Shown piece by piece: positions 53,421 through 62,230 of a stretch of DNA of 64,000 nt. The stretch is from Acinetobacter johnsonii CIP 64.6 (GTDB lineage: Bacteria > Pseudomonadota > Gammaproteobacteria > Pseudomonadales > Moraxellaceae): assembly GCF_000368045.1 (NCBI RefSeq), contig NZ_KB849236.1, positions 789,731 to 853,730 on the forward strand. Direction: 5' to 3'. The stretch's first letter is position 1, and the number at the start of each line of letters is the position of its first letter. Both the position numbers and the translations under genes were made by a program. The notes below the pieces were generated by a model. The model did no database searches. It saw nothing but the letters and a program-made list of their open reading frames with translations, and was not told the DNA's origin.

Positions 53421-54152
53421 ATGGCCTTAGAGTTACTCCCGCCTAGTATGTTGAAGGCAATCGATTTATTGCCAGATGCAAAAACGCCAGTGACGTTGTT
53501 TACACGTCATTCCATTCGTGAAGTTGTTACGGGTCAGGGGCTTGCAGGCTATGATTTGCAGTTGACGCATCAAGGGCGCGATTTGGCGGAGGCGTGGGGT
53601 TCCTATCTGATCGATAATACGGATCGAGTGATACAACACTGTATTTCTAGTCCAATTCAACGTTGTATTGATACTGCTGCGCTAATGATTCAAGGGGCAG
53701 ATGGACAAACCCTTGAGCCGAATACCCATCGTATTGAAATTATTGAACAAGGTTTATTGGTTGAGCCAGGCAGTTTTGTTTTGGATATTAAGCAAGCCGG
53801 CCCTTATTTTCAGCGTCAAGGCGCTCTAGGATTTATTAATAGCTTTGTTAATAATGCCTTACCCGGTATGAAGCATCCGATTCATGGCGTCGTAGATGTA
53901 TTGGAGCTTATATATAACACGCATCCGAACAATCCTTATGGTTTGAGCCTTGCGGTCAGTCATGACACGATTTTAGCTGCGATTTTGGCGGTTATTTCAG
54001 GGCGCACGATTGTGACCAAAGAAGACTGGCCGAAAATGATGGAAGGTCTTTTTGTGTGGTTTGAGGGGGATGTGTTTTTGGAATCAAAATTGAAATGGAT
54101 TTGGCGCGGAGAAATGAATGAACTGAATATTCATGAGTTTCAAAATCTGTAA
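53421..54152 (+). CDS. Histidine phosphatase family protein
   Basis: A 243-residue protein of the histidine phosphatase superfamily. The N-terminal active-site motif is TRHSIRE, with Ser in place of the common Gly of RHG. Later landmarks are SPIQRCIDTAALM and VSHDTILAAI, the latter resembling the HD motif of the acid-phosphatase branch. No signal peptide, so cytoplasmic. ATG 53421 is preferred to a TTG at 53409. Follows cysQ, perhaps in one unit; substrate unknown. Confidence 0.78.
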   Translation: MALELLPPSMLKAIDLLPDAKTPVTLFTRHSIREVVTGQGLAGYDLQLTHQGRDLAEAWGSYLIDNTDRVIQHCISSPIQRCIDTAALMIQGADGQTLEPNTHRIEIIEQGLLVEPGSFVLDIKQAGPYFQRQGALGFINSFVNNALPGMKHPIHGVVDVLELIYNTHPNNPYGLSLAVSHDTILAAILAVISGRTIVTKEDWPKMMEGLFVWFEGDVFLESKLKWIWRGEMNELNIHEFQNL

Positions 54153-54182
54153 GTGCTTTGTTTAAAATAAAAATTAATTCAA

Positions 54183-54278
54183 CTATAAATCTCGTTGATT
54201 CATTTAAGCGGTCGTTTGAACGAGAAAAAGAATATACGAGATTTATAGATCGATCATTCGTCAACCTTATTGAATGAT
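54183..54278. repeat. Cluster of inverted repeats between convergent genes
   Basis: CTATAAATCTCGT (54183-54195) is a perfect 13-bp inverted repeat with 54236-54248. The CTCGTT part can alternatively pair with AACGAG at 54219-54224, so two structures compete. A further perfect repeat ATCATTC / GAATGAT is at 54253-54259 and 54272-54278. There is no T-run after any stem. Confidence 0.6.
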
Positions 54279-54291
54279 ATACCACATAAGT

Positions 54292-54732
54292 TTAAATTTT
54301 TGCTTTGAGTCGATTGGGAAAATCGAGCAAGTCGATACTTAGGCCTGCATCATTTAAAGGCCATAATGAGGTATTCACCGCTACGCTGTGCTGATGAATA
54401 CGATTGTATTTATCTGCAGCAATGAGCGTGGCAATCTCATGATTCGAAAGGGTATAAGCGTTGACAACATCGGCTGGATATTGAGTGCGGTCATAAAACT
54501 CAGCTTCGGTTTCTCCTTGGTGCAGTGCAAAAATACGTTCAATTGCAGGTAAATAGACGCCATAGCCTAACCACGCGTCAACGCCCTGAGAGGCCTGAAT
54601 TTCTGCGGTTCCACGCATATTTGAGATGACTTTGGCGAGTATGTCTTTTTCACCTTTGGCATGAAAATGCTCAATATATTGTTGTTCTGTCGGTTGGAAT
54701 TTTTCAAGTGTTGGAAGAAATTTATTAATCAT
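54292..54732 (-). CDS. Hypothetical 146-residue protein
   Basis: I do not recognise this protein. It is soluble and mostly helical in appearance, with MRGTAEIQASQGVDAWLGYG and a run of aromatic residues (EAEFYDRTQYPADVVNAY). A good ribosome-binding site GGGGA precedes ATG 54732, and codon use is like core genes. It is convergent with the histidine phosphatase gene and divergent from the metallopeptidase gene. Confidence 0.6.
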   Translation of the reverse strand: MINKFLPTLEKFQPTEQQYIEHFHAKGEKDILAKVISNMRGTAEIQASQGVDAWLGYGVYLPAIERIFALHQGETEAEFYDRTQYPADVVNAYTLSNHEIATLIAADKYNRIHQHSVAVNTSLWPLNDAGLSIDLLDFPNRLKAKI

Positions 54733-55147
54733 GCTATTCCCCAGTAGAACATTCTATGTGGTTTCATTATAAGAAAACAGAATACCATAATTTATTTATG
54801 GGTTTTTAATTTTAATCATTTTGGATTTAAGAATTAAAATAAGCTAAGTGCTTACAAAGAAAATTAATTGAAATATCTTTTTTAAAAAAATTAACTGACA
54901 AATATTGGCATCATATTGGTGCAAATTCAAATGTATAACTCATCATTATTTCTCATAAATTCAAGCCCTGTCACAGAACTTTTATTTTTCGGACATTAGT
55001 TTTAATGTTTATAAAAAATATGTTCTGAAGTGACAAATTATGTAAATTGAATATGAGTAGAAAATAGTGTTAAATAATTAAGCTTTTGATTTATATAAAT
55101 TATTAATGATTTTTTAATTTTTATTTGTGACTATTTCGGGGAAAGGT
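54733..55147. other. AT-rich upstream region of the metallopeptidase gene
   Basis: About 415 very AT-rich bases without an ORF or strong hairpin. It must contain the promoters of both divergent genes; none stands out. Such AT-rich leaders often bind H-NS-like silencers, which is only a suggestion here. Confidence 0.45.
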
Positions 55148-57832
55148 GTGAAAAGTGTGAATGAGTTCTTGTATTGCAAGCTAAGTCTTTGCGTTGTAAC
55201 ACTGATGTTAGCTGCGTGTGGTGGAGGTGGTGGAGAAAGTGGAACCGAAAACTCTACAACGCCTGTAGTGAAAACCTATGCTGAACCTACACAGGATGTG
55301 GCTGATGGAAATACATTGGGGTATTTTGACTACGATGCAAACTCAAAAACACGTGTGATACGAAATGACTTAACTGGTAACTTCGAAGCAATGCTGCAAT
55401 TTGGTCAGAGTCATGTGGTTGATCCAAATGGTAATGAAAGTAAAAAAATGCCGCGGCTGACGATGGAAAAAGAAGCGCTATTGTTAGTTACGCCAACTGA
55501 TAGCATGGGGAAAATTGATGGTCTGAGTGCTGATATTTACATGAATAATCAGTTGCTCCGCACAGTTACATTTAACGATCCAACTCAGATTCCTCAGTCT
55601 GATCAAACCAATACCGATGAGCGTGCGCGTGTGCAATATAGTAAGCGTGCGTGGAGTGCTCGACTCAATTGGGATGAAATACGTCCAGGTTTGCGTATTC
55701 AGCTCAAAGATTCTCTTGGACGTCAGGGACAAATTACAGAAGATAAAATTGATTTTGCCTCTCCTGGAGAGTTGGTCTTAAATAATATTCGTATCGGCAT
55801 GTTAACTGCTCCCCCTGTTTCCAATGGTCACTATATGCTGAATGATCCTGTTCGGGCAGGTTCAGATTACTTTCAAACGATTCCAGCTGCTGAAATGACC
55901 GTTGCAAAATATGATGATATTCAGTTAGATCGCGTCATGATTGCCGACGGGACGATTTACGATACGGCAAGTGCCAGCCAAGGCGGGGATTATGATGGCG
56001 ATATGCGTGAAAACGTGGGTAAGTCGACATTTAGCGTAGGCATTAATCTAGCAAACTGGGGAATTACCAGTGCTTCGATGGCAAGTCAAAATCAGCCTCA
56101 ATTAACTCAAACCGTAGTTGCACACCATAGTCGTGGAAAATATGCCAATGGCGAAATTAGCCATGGTTTAAGTGGTGGGAATGGTATGTTGACGTTGTAT
56201 GATTCAGTTGGCAATGAGTTTAGTCATGAAATTGGACACCACTATGGACTGGGGCATTATCCTGGGCAGGAGGGTGATAACCAGTTCTGGACTTCACATC
56301 ATGCAGACAGTGGTTGGGGTTATATTCCGTATCGCAATATGATGCGGGGTAATTTGATTTGGAATAATAATGATTTATGGGCTGCTTCTACAGGAATTGA
56401 AAATTTCTTAGCTTTATATCCATATAGCCGAGATGCGATGTCTGGTGGTTATGCATCAAGCTCAGTTTCACGTTATACCCACTATACGGGTTACAGCACC
56501 TTCGAAAAAATTCAACCTCAATTTAATAAACTCTTAGTGTGGGATAAGACTTCACCGACGGGTTATAAAAAGTGGAATGCTAAGACTAGGCAAATGGAAG
56601 TGTTTCAAGAGAAGATGCCCAATTCTTCAGCACCTGTCTGGTATCAACCAAAGCAAAACTATCTACGCCCACGTGTTTTTGGTGAGCCTGTAGTGACCAT
56701 TTTGGGTGGCTATGACCCTGTTGCAAAGGTTGGGTTACTCTATCCTGCGGCACGTTCAAACTGGGGCAATGTCTATGATTTACCCGCTGCAAATACGGCG
56801 TTAAATCAGGATGCATGTTGGTTAAATGTACAGTATCCAAATACAGTGACCAATATTGCACTGGCTCCGACACGATTAGGTAGTAATGCCAATAAATTAC
56901 ATGTCAATTTAGCGCTTGCAGATCATCCTCAAAAAGTTGATTTATATTGTAAGCAGGCCAATGCTGTTGCCAAATTATTATCGACTACAGTGATTCCCCA
57001 ATATGCTACGGCTATTACACCTGCAGTTAAGATTGGTAAAGCACAGGGTTATAAAGCCTTACGCGATGTAGAGTTGCCTCTGCTTGAGCAAGAGCTACTG
57101 AATCAGGCGGCGAACAATATTATTGTTTTGTCACCAAATGGCTCAATGCTTTATCAGTCTTATAAATCGTATAAAAATGAGATGAGTTTAGCTGCACAGC
57201 AGGTACTTGAGCGTTATGAAGAGCAAGAAACTAGATGGATGCGTTTAAATCGTTGGGTAAATGTTTATTATGATGATTTGGCCAAAGATGTACCTACTGC
57301 GATTGATGCACTCAATGCTTTTATCAAGCAGCTAGGTTTACAACAGGATGACCCACTTGCACAAAGTACTTTGTTAAAAAACAACAAAAACTGTTTAAAA
57401 ACGGAGGTAACTGCGAACAAAAAAATGGATGTTTACATTAGTGGCCCGTCGGCTTGTACTGCTGATGAGACCGAGCAGTGGGTTTATGACAGTTTAGGGC
57501 ATATCCATAGCAAAGCAGCTATGGGGCAGTGTCTAACGGGTAATGGAGGAAGTGCTAAAGTCACCTTGACTGACTGTGTAGCGAATAATGCAGCACAAGT
57601 GTGGTCAATGGATGCCACGACGTCTGCCATTAAACAATCAGGACAGTGCTTAGATTTAAACTCGGGTAATTTGGTAAATAACCGTCAGATTGCGATTCGA
57701 TATGGTTGCTCTGGAAATAACAATCAAAGATGGACAATGCTGAATCAAAATACAAGCTTGATTTTGGCTGGGGTAACCTCAAAAAACATTGGTATTTTAG
57801 TGAAAAACTTGAAAGCTCAATCTTTGAATTAA
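55148..57832 (+). CDS. M66-type secreted metallopeptidase lipoprotein with ricin-like domain
   Basis: About 894 residues. Signal peptide and lipobox (LMLAAC, Cys24) followed by a Gly-rich tether, so a surface or outer-membrane lipoprotein. The zinc site HEIGHHYGLGH (residues 360-370) is that of M66 peptidases (StcE/TagA/CpaA group), which cleave mucin-type glycoproteins in characterised cases. The last 130 residues are a ricin B-type beta-trefoil with QCLTGNGG, QVWSM and QCLDLNSG, NNQRWTM repeats, a likely sugar-binding module. GTG 55148 or 55157 are better than GTG 55127, given GGGGAAAGG at 55138-55146. No chaperone gene is adjacent. Type II secretion is inferred from the family. Confidence 0.85.
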   Translation: MKSVNEFLYCKLSLCVVTLMLAACGGGGGESGTENSTTPVVKTYAEPTQDVADGNTLGYFDYDANSKTRVIRNDLTGNFEAMLQFGQSHVVDPNGNESKKMPRLTMEKEALLLVTPTDSMGKIDGLSADIYMNNQLLRTVTFNDPTQIPQSDQTNTDERARVQYSKRAWSARLNWDEIRPGLRIQLKDSLGRQGQITEDKIDFASPGELVLNNIRIGMLTAPPVSNGHYMLNDPVRAGSDYFQTIPAAEMTVAKYDDIQLDRVMIADGTIYDTASASQGGDYDGDMRENVGKSTFSVGINLANWGITSASMASQNQPQLTQTVVAHHSRGKYANGEISHGLSGGNGMLTLYDSVGNEFSHEIGHHYGLGHYPGQEGDNQFWTSHHADSGWGYIPYRNMMRGNLIWNNNDLWAASTGIENFLALYPYSRDAMSGGYASSSVSRYTHYTGYSTFEKIQPQFNKLLVWDKTSPTGYKKWNAKTRQMEVFQEKMPNSSAPVWYQPKQNYLRPRVFGEPVVTILGGYDPVAKVGLLYPAARSNWGNVYDLPAANTALNQDACWLNVQYPNTVTNIALAPTRLGSNANKLHVNLALADHPQKVDLYCKQANAVAKLLSTTVIPQYATAITPAVKIGKAQGYKALRDVELPLLEQELLNQAANNIIVLSPNGSMLYQSYKSYKNEMSLAAQQVLERYEEQETRWMRLNRWVNVYYDDLAKDVPTAIDALNAFIKQLGLQQDDPLAQSTLLKNNKNCLKTEVTANKKMDVYISGPSACTADETEQWVYDSLGHIHSKAAMGQCLTGNGGSAKVTLTDCVANNAAQVWSMDATTSAIKQSGQCLDLNSGNLVNNRQIAIRYGCSGNNNQRWTMLNQNTSLILAGVTSKNIGILVKNLKAQSLN

Positions 57833-57875
57833 ACCACTGCTCATCTGGCAAATGATTTAACATGAAATGAAAACG

Positions 57876-57899
57876 AGCTCCCTAAAGGGGGCTTTTTTT
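57876..57899 (+). terminator. Metallopeptidase gene terminator
   Basis: Stem AGCTCCC / GGGGGCT (one T-G pair), loop taaa, then T7. Confidence 0.8.
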
Positions 57900-58025
57900 G
57901 TAAGTAGATGTTCTTGTGGATGCTAGAGATCGCTTGCTAAATTTTATTTGAGTTTTAAGCTGTATTGTTAAGTAAAAGATGTATTGGAAAAGGTTTAGGC
58001 GTTGGAAGGTTCAAAAAATAGATAC

Positions 58026-58055
58026 AAAAAAAGCCCTTTAAAAAGGGCTTTTTTT
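58026..58055 (-). terminator. rpsT terminator
   Basis: AAAAAAAGCCCTTT / AAAGGGCTTTTTTT, read for the minus-strand rpsT 10 bases after its stop codon. Symmetrical, so also usable from the left. Confidence 0.87.
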
Positions 58056-58065
58056 AATGCATAAA

Positions 58066-58332
58066 TTAGTTAGCTAAAGCTTTAACTTGTGCATTTAAAC
58101 GGCTCTTATGACGAGCAGCTTTGTTCTTATGGATGATGCCTTTATCAGCCATACGGTCGATTACTGGTACAGCAGTTTTGTATGCTTCAGAAGCAACTGC
58201 GTAATCACCAGCAGCGATAGCAGCTACTGTACGTTTGATGTAAGTACGAACCATAGAACGTAAGCTTGCGTTGTGTTTGCGTGCTTTAACGTTTTGACGA
58301 GCACGTTTTTTAGCTTGAGCAGAGTTTGCCAC
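58066..58332 (-). CDS. rpsT: 30S ribosomal protein S20
   Basis: Primary 16S rRNA-binding protein, 88 residues, very basic, starting ANSAQAKKRARQNVKARKHN after the initiator. The helix-rich sequence and KGIIHKNKAARHKSRL end are diagnostic. The start codon is GTG at 58332 with AAGGAGTG upstream. A weak start is of interest because E. coli rpsT uses UUG and is autoregulated through it. Confidence 0.97.
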   Translation of the reverse strand: MANSAQAKKRARQNVKARKHNASLRSMVRTYIKRTVAAIAAGDYAVASEAYKTAVPVIDRMADKGIIHKNKAARHKSRLNAQVKALAN

Positions 58333-58545
58333 TCGTGCACTCCTTGAAATAGATTGGTCTGGGCGGGCTGAAATTCAAACTGAAAACCACATCAGAAGAA
58401 CAATCACCAGCCCGTAAACAAGTGGCATATTTTGATTAATATACGCAGTGAAGTCAAGTCTTGACATGCTTTGACTATATTTAAGATACATAAAAATTCT
58501 AAAGAAAAGGTAAGATTAGCCATCTGCATGGGAGTTTGTATAAAA

Positions 58546-59211
58546 ATGACACAAAATATAGAACAAGCCATTGTGATTGGAGCAACGGGTTTGGTGGGCT
58601 TAAACCTGATTCAACAATTACAACAACTGCCAAGTTGTAGCAAAATTTTGGCTGTAGTCAGAAAGCATAATATGCAGCTCGATCAGTATGACAAAGTTCA
58701 GCAACTGGAGCTGGATGATTTTTTATTACTCAACCATGAAGATGTTCAGGGCTACAGTCATGCTTTTAGTTGTTTGGGGACGACTTTAAAGAAAGCTGGC
58801 TCAAAAGAGCAGTTTTATGCCATCGACTATGTGGTGAATGCACATTTTGCTGAATTGTTTGTTTTGACCAAAACCCATTATGTGTTGATCAGTGCCTTGG
58901 GTGCGCAAGCCAATTCGAAAATCTTCTATAATCGCGTCAAAGGTGAGCTTGAAGAGACTATTCGAGGACTCGATTTATATAAGGTTAGTATTCTGCAGCC
59001 ATCCTTACTGATCGGACAGCGTAATGAAGGTCGCATGTTGGAAGATATTTTCCAAAAGGCTTATACCAAACTATCGCATTTTATACCAAAGCATTTTAAA
59101 TATAAGCCAGTGACAGCAGAACAAGTGGCTCATACTATGGTCGAGGCTGCCCAAACGCAGACCGAAAAATTTGAAATATATGATAATTTACGCATACAAA
59201 AGACAAAATGA
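58546..59211 (+). CDS. NAD(P)-binding Rossmann protein, HTATIP2-like
   Basis: About 221 residues. A nucleotide-binding GATGLVGLNLIQQL lies near the N-terminus, with FSCLGTTLKKAGSKEQFYAID, YVLISALGAQANSKIFYNRV and KGELEE, as in atypical short-chain dehydrogenases of the HTATIP2/oxidoreductase type. The substrate is unknown. ATG 58546 is chosen because it gives the normal N-terminus and has GGGAG upstream; a longer frame from 58471 looks non-coding. It overlaps or abuts rraA. Confidence 0.75.
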   Translation: MTQNIEQAIVIGATGLVGLNLIQQLQQLPSCSKILAVVRKHNMQLDQYDKVQQLELDDFLLLNHEDVQGYSHAFSCLGTTLKKAGSKEQFYAIDYVVNAHFAELFVLTKTHYVLISALGAQANSKIFYNRVKGELEETIRGLDLYKVSILQPSLLIGQRNEGRMLEDIFQKAYTKLSHFIPKHFKYKPVTAEQVAHTMVEAAQTQTEKFEIYDNLRIQKTK

Positions 59212-59222
59212 GGGGAAGTGTG

Positions 59223-59732
59223 GTGACGACAGCATTTGTGACATGCGATTTATTGGATGATCATCCTGAACTTGATTTACAAGTGGTCAGTCCATCGATG
59301 GATGGTAAGTTTTTTAAGAGCTATGGTGCGCGTAAAACCTTTGGTGGTCAGGTGGTTACGGTTAAATGCTTTGAAGATAACTCTCGGGTGAAAGAGCTGT
59401 TAGCAACAGATGGTACGGGTAAAGTATTGGTTGTAGATGGTGGCGCTTCGATGCGCTGTGCCTTGATGGGAGACTTAATTGCAGAGTCAGCAGTCAAAAA
59501 TCACTGGAATGGTGTGGTGATTTATGGCTGTGTCCGTGATGTAGATGCCATTGCTGAACTAGATTTAGGGGTGCATGCTTTAGCCGCCATTCCACAAAAA
59601 AGTAACCGTAAGGGTGTAGGAGAAGTTGATATCAGCCTGCATTTTGGTGGTGTCACCATTCAATCAGGTCATTATCTCTATGCGGATAATAACGGTATTG
59701 TCATTGCAAAAGAAAAACTGGTCGATGCATAA
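59223..59732 (+). CDS. rraA: RraA family regulator of RNase E activity
   Basis: Trimeric protein that in E. coli binds RNase E and inhibits mRNA decay. 169 residues. Family landmarks are FGGQVVTVKCFEDNSRV, LVVDGGASMRCALMGDLIA, WNGVVIYGCVRDVD and a C-terminal YADNNGIVIAKE. Related sequences also include 4-hydroxy-4-methyl-2-oxoglutarate aldolases, so that activity is an alternative. GTG 59223 is chosen: AGGGGAAG lies just upstream, and upstream GTG 59220 and ATG 59208 overlap the previous gene. Confidence 0.88.
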   Translation: MTTAFVTCDLLDDHPELDLQVVSPSMDGKFFKSYGARKTFGGQVVTVKCFEDNSRVKELLATDGTGKVLVVDGGASMRCALMGDLIAESAVKNHWNGVVIYGCVRDVDAIAELDLGVHALAAIPQKSNRKGVGEVDISLHFGGVTIQSGHYLYADNNGIVIAKEKLVDA

Positions 59733-59781
59733 GTAGCAACCAGACTCATAATAACATCAACAAAAGATATGGACGTGTAAT

Positions 59782-60561
59782 ATGGTGAAGCATCAAATTA
59801 AAGTGATTCAGGCTCTTTTTTCGGGGCTTGCGCAAGGTGGGCGTGGTGTAACTGGAACGCCGCATCCTAAACAACCTGAACAACCTTTAAAGCTCTATGA
59901 GTTTGAAGGCTCGCCATATTGTCGTCGTGTGCGTGAAGTACTGACTTTGTTGAACTTGGATTATGAAGTGTATCCATGTCCTAAGGGTGGAACTAAATAT
60001 CGTCCTTTGGTGAAACAGTTGGGTGGAAAAACCCAATTTCCTTTTTTACTCGATGAGAACACTGACACCAAGTTGTACGAATCTGAAGATATTATTCACT
60101 ACTTGTTTGAACAGTATGGACGCAGTGGTAAAACACCGAAAAAGTATGCACATTATCCCAAAACACCTTATGTTGCTTATGTCGGGACATTGGTAAATGG
60201 AGCGAGTGGAGTATGGATCAATAAGAGTATTAAAGATCGCGTAGCGCCAGAACAGTTGTTACAACTTTGGGGATTTGAAGCCAGTCCTTATACTCGGATT
60301 GTCCGTGGTTTGCTGACCGAGTTGGAACTGCCTTTTAAGTTTCATAATGTGCCTAAAGAACGTTGGCAAGATCAAGGCCCAGCAGTACTGCGTTTAAAGC
60401 CGGGCAAATATGTACCTTTGGCAGGTGGAAAGCGTGAGCAAGTCATGCAGGTGATGGGACGTGATATTCAAGTGCCATATTTGGTTGATCCGAACACTGA
60501 AACGGCTTTGTTTGAATCGGCAGATATTGTTGCTTATCTCAAGCAGACTTATGCAGCATAA
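59782..60561 (+). CDS. Protein with two GST N-terminal (thioredoxin-fold) domains
   Basis: 259 residues built from two thioredoxin-like glutathione S-transferase N-domains without the usual all-helical C-domain. Domain 1 is around residues 35-115 (LYEFEGSPYCRRVREVLTLL ... KTQFPFLLDENT ... LYESEDIIHYL). Domain 2 is around 160-255 (LWGFEASPYTRIVRGLL ... VPYLVDPNTETALFESADIV). The first has Cys in SPYC, the second has Thr there, so only domain 1 has a candidate redox or glutathione Cys. Function unknown. Confidence 0.8.
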   Translation: MVKHQIKVIQALFSGLAQGGRGVTGTPHPKQPEQPLKLYEFEGSPYCRRVREVLTLLNLDYEVYPCPKGGTKYRPLVKQLGGKTQFPFLLDENTDTKLYESEDIIHYLFEQYGRSGKTPKKYAHYPKTPYVAYVGTLVNGASGVWINKSIKDRVAPEQLLQLWGFEASPYTRIVRGLLTELELPFKFHNVPKERWQDQGPAVLRLKPGKYVPLAGGKREQVMQVMGRDIQVPYLVDPNTETALFESADIVAYLKQTYAA

Positions 60562-60562
60562 G

Positions 60563-60592
60563 AAAAAGGCATCTCTAATAGATGCCTTTTTT
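60563..60592 (+). terminator. Terminator after the double GST-N gene
   Basis: Perfect 12-bp stem AAAAAGGCATCT / AGATGCCTTTTT, loop ctaat, then T's. It starts right after the stop codon. Confidence 0.88.
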
Positions 60593-60718
60593 AATTCCCA
60601 AGCATTGATGTTTTATCGGGTTGATCTGATTTTTTGTCATTACAATGGAATGATTAAGTGTGTTTATCTTCAGCTGTTATAAAAATATTCATTATTTGGT
60701 TGATAATACGACACACAT

Positions 60719-61630
60719 TCAGACATCCGTAGCCTTGAGGAAACGTGTAATTTCTTGGGAGAATTTGCGCGGTTCACTCAATAAAGGCGTATGCCCAGAT
60801 TTTTTAAAGATCACCGTTTTTGCATGCGGCACACTTGAAGCAATCAGTTTTTGTCCTTGAGCAGGATAAAGTTTTGAGTCTTCACCAATAAAAAATGTAG
60901 CCGGTCGGTCAATCTGACTGAGCGCACTGCGATAGTCTTCTTGATGGTCAAGATAATTTTGAATATACCAAGCCATATAGTCTAAACGCTGGATTGGGAG
61001 CATGAATTTTTGCAAGTGTGGCTGTTGAAATGCTTTTTGAAATAAAGCCGCAGTTCGAGATGGTGTGGCTTGCAGTTGAATAAAAGCCAACCGTTGCTTG
61101 ACCAGTTCAGTACGTATGGGTGCTGTTAAGTCTGAAACCAAACGATAATGCGCATTTTGAGCCAATAGGTCTGCAATGTTTTGTAGGATGGCTTTGAAAT
61201 TGGCGTGCTTTTCAGCAAATAAACCATGTGGCCAGTCTGCATCGACGCTAATCTTGGGTGTTTGGTCGATGTGTAAATAGCTGCGGATATGGTTTTGAAA
61301 GCGACCATACTGCATGCCATGCATGGCTGTCGTAGCGCCCATAGAATAGGCAATCACATGAAATGCTGTATCAGCATATTGTTTTAGAAAGCAGTTTAAA
61401 TCTTGCCAGTGGCTGGAAATCGCATCCAGTGTGGGAATTTTGCACTGCGCTGAACCACCAAAACCTCGCCAGTCAGGAATGTAAAAACGGTACTTTTTAC
61501 GGTGTTGATATAAAAAAGGTAGCCATTGCCAACTTTGCATCCCTAAGCCAGATAAGACCAGTACTGGTGTGCCTTGTCCAAATTCTCGAACATAGAGTTT
61601 TTCGCCATCTGGCATCAGGTAATGTGGCAT
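60719..61630 (-). CDS. Alpha/beta fold hydrolase
   Basis: About 303 residues. VLVLSGLGMQSWQWLPFL (oxyanion loop) and YIPDWRGFGGS at the N-terminus, nucleophile elbow AYSMGA, acid residue in FFIGEDSKL, and His in KSGHTPLLSEP near the end. This is a canonical epoxide-hydrolase/esterase-like layout. ATG 61630 is preferred over a TTG at 61636 because AAAGGA is well placed. It follows the PadR gene on the same strand, so it may be part of its regulon. Confidence 0.82.
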   Translation of the reverse strand: MPHYLMPDGEKLYVREFGQGTPVLVLSGLGMQSWQWLPFLYQHRKKYRFYIPDWRGFGGSAQCKIPTLDAISSHWQDLNCFLKQYADTAFHVIAYSMGATTAMHGMQYGRFQNHIRSYLHIDQTPKISVDADWPHGLFAEKHANFKAILQNIADLLAQNAHYRLVSDLTAPIRTELVKQRLAFIQLQATPSRTAALFQKAFQQPHLQKFMLPIQRLDYMAWYIQNYLDHQEDYRSALSQIDRPATFFIGEDSKLYPAQGQKLIASSVPHAKTVIFKKSGHTPLLSEPRKFSQEITRFLKATDV

Positions 61631-61652
61631 GGTCAATCCTTTGCGTGGTTTT

Positions 61653-62192
61653 TTATTTTTCGAAGTTTTTAAGTGCTGGAATCATGGTCTCTAGCCACTC
61701 AATCCAACCACATTCTAAGTTAATTCCAAGTTGTAAAATCATTTTATGAATATATAAGGTACGATCATTTTCTTCAGCATGACCAAAGTCTTTGGCAAAA
61801 ATGCTTTGGTAAATTTGTAGTTTTTCTTTGTGTAGGATGAGATGTCGTTCAAGTTCAGGCAAAACCGTGTTGCCGCCAAGCTGAGCTTCAACACGCAGTC
61901 TCACCATCAGTTCTTCACGGAGCTGGGCAGGTGGGCTTTGTTTTACCAGCCAGTCGGCAAGTTCTGTACGTCCGAGCTGTTCTGCCTGATAGGTTTTTTT
62001 ACGCGAGGTTGCACCATCATCTTCTATCGTTGAAATCCAGCCTTTGCCTTGCATAGCGCTGAGTTCTCTATATATTTGTTGATGTGTTGCATTCCAAAAG
62101 AAGCCCATTGAACGGTCAAAACGACGCGCTAACTCAATACCTGTGCTTGGTTTTTCAATCAAACTGGTCAATAAAACATGAGCTAATGACAT
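61653..62192 (-). CDS. PadR family transcriptional regulator
   Basis: About 179 residues. N-terminal winged helix-turn-helix (SLAHVLLTSLIEKPSTGIEL ... FWNATHQQIYRELSAMQGKG) and a C-terminal coiled dimerisation helix of the Vir/PadR_C type (QLREELMVRLRVEAQL). ATG 62192 is preferred over a TTG 18 bases earlier. It is divergent from fadH, with two palindromes between them that are the likely operators. It probably represses both directions; ligand unknown. Confidence 0.9.
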   Translation of the reverse strand: MSLAHVLLTSLIEKPSTGIELARRFDRSMGFFWNATHQQIYRELSAMQGKGWISTIEDDGATSRKKTYQAEQLGRTELADWLVKQSPPAQLREELMVRLRVEAQLGGNTVLPELERHLILHKEKLQIYQSIFAKDFGHAEENDRTLYIHKMILQLGINLECGWIEWLETMIPALKNFEK

Positions 62193-62230
62193 TTCGGTAA
62201 TATTTCGCAATTAAAATGGACGTAGAGTCA

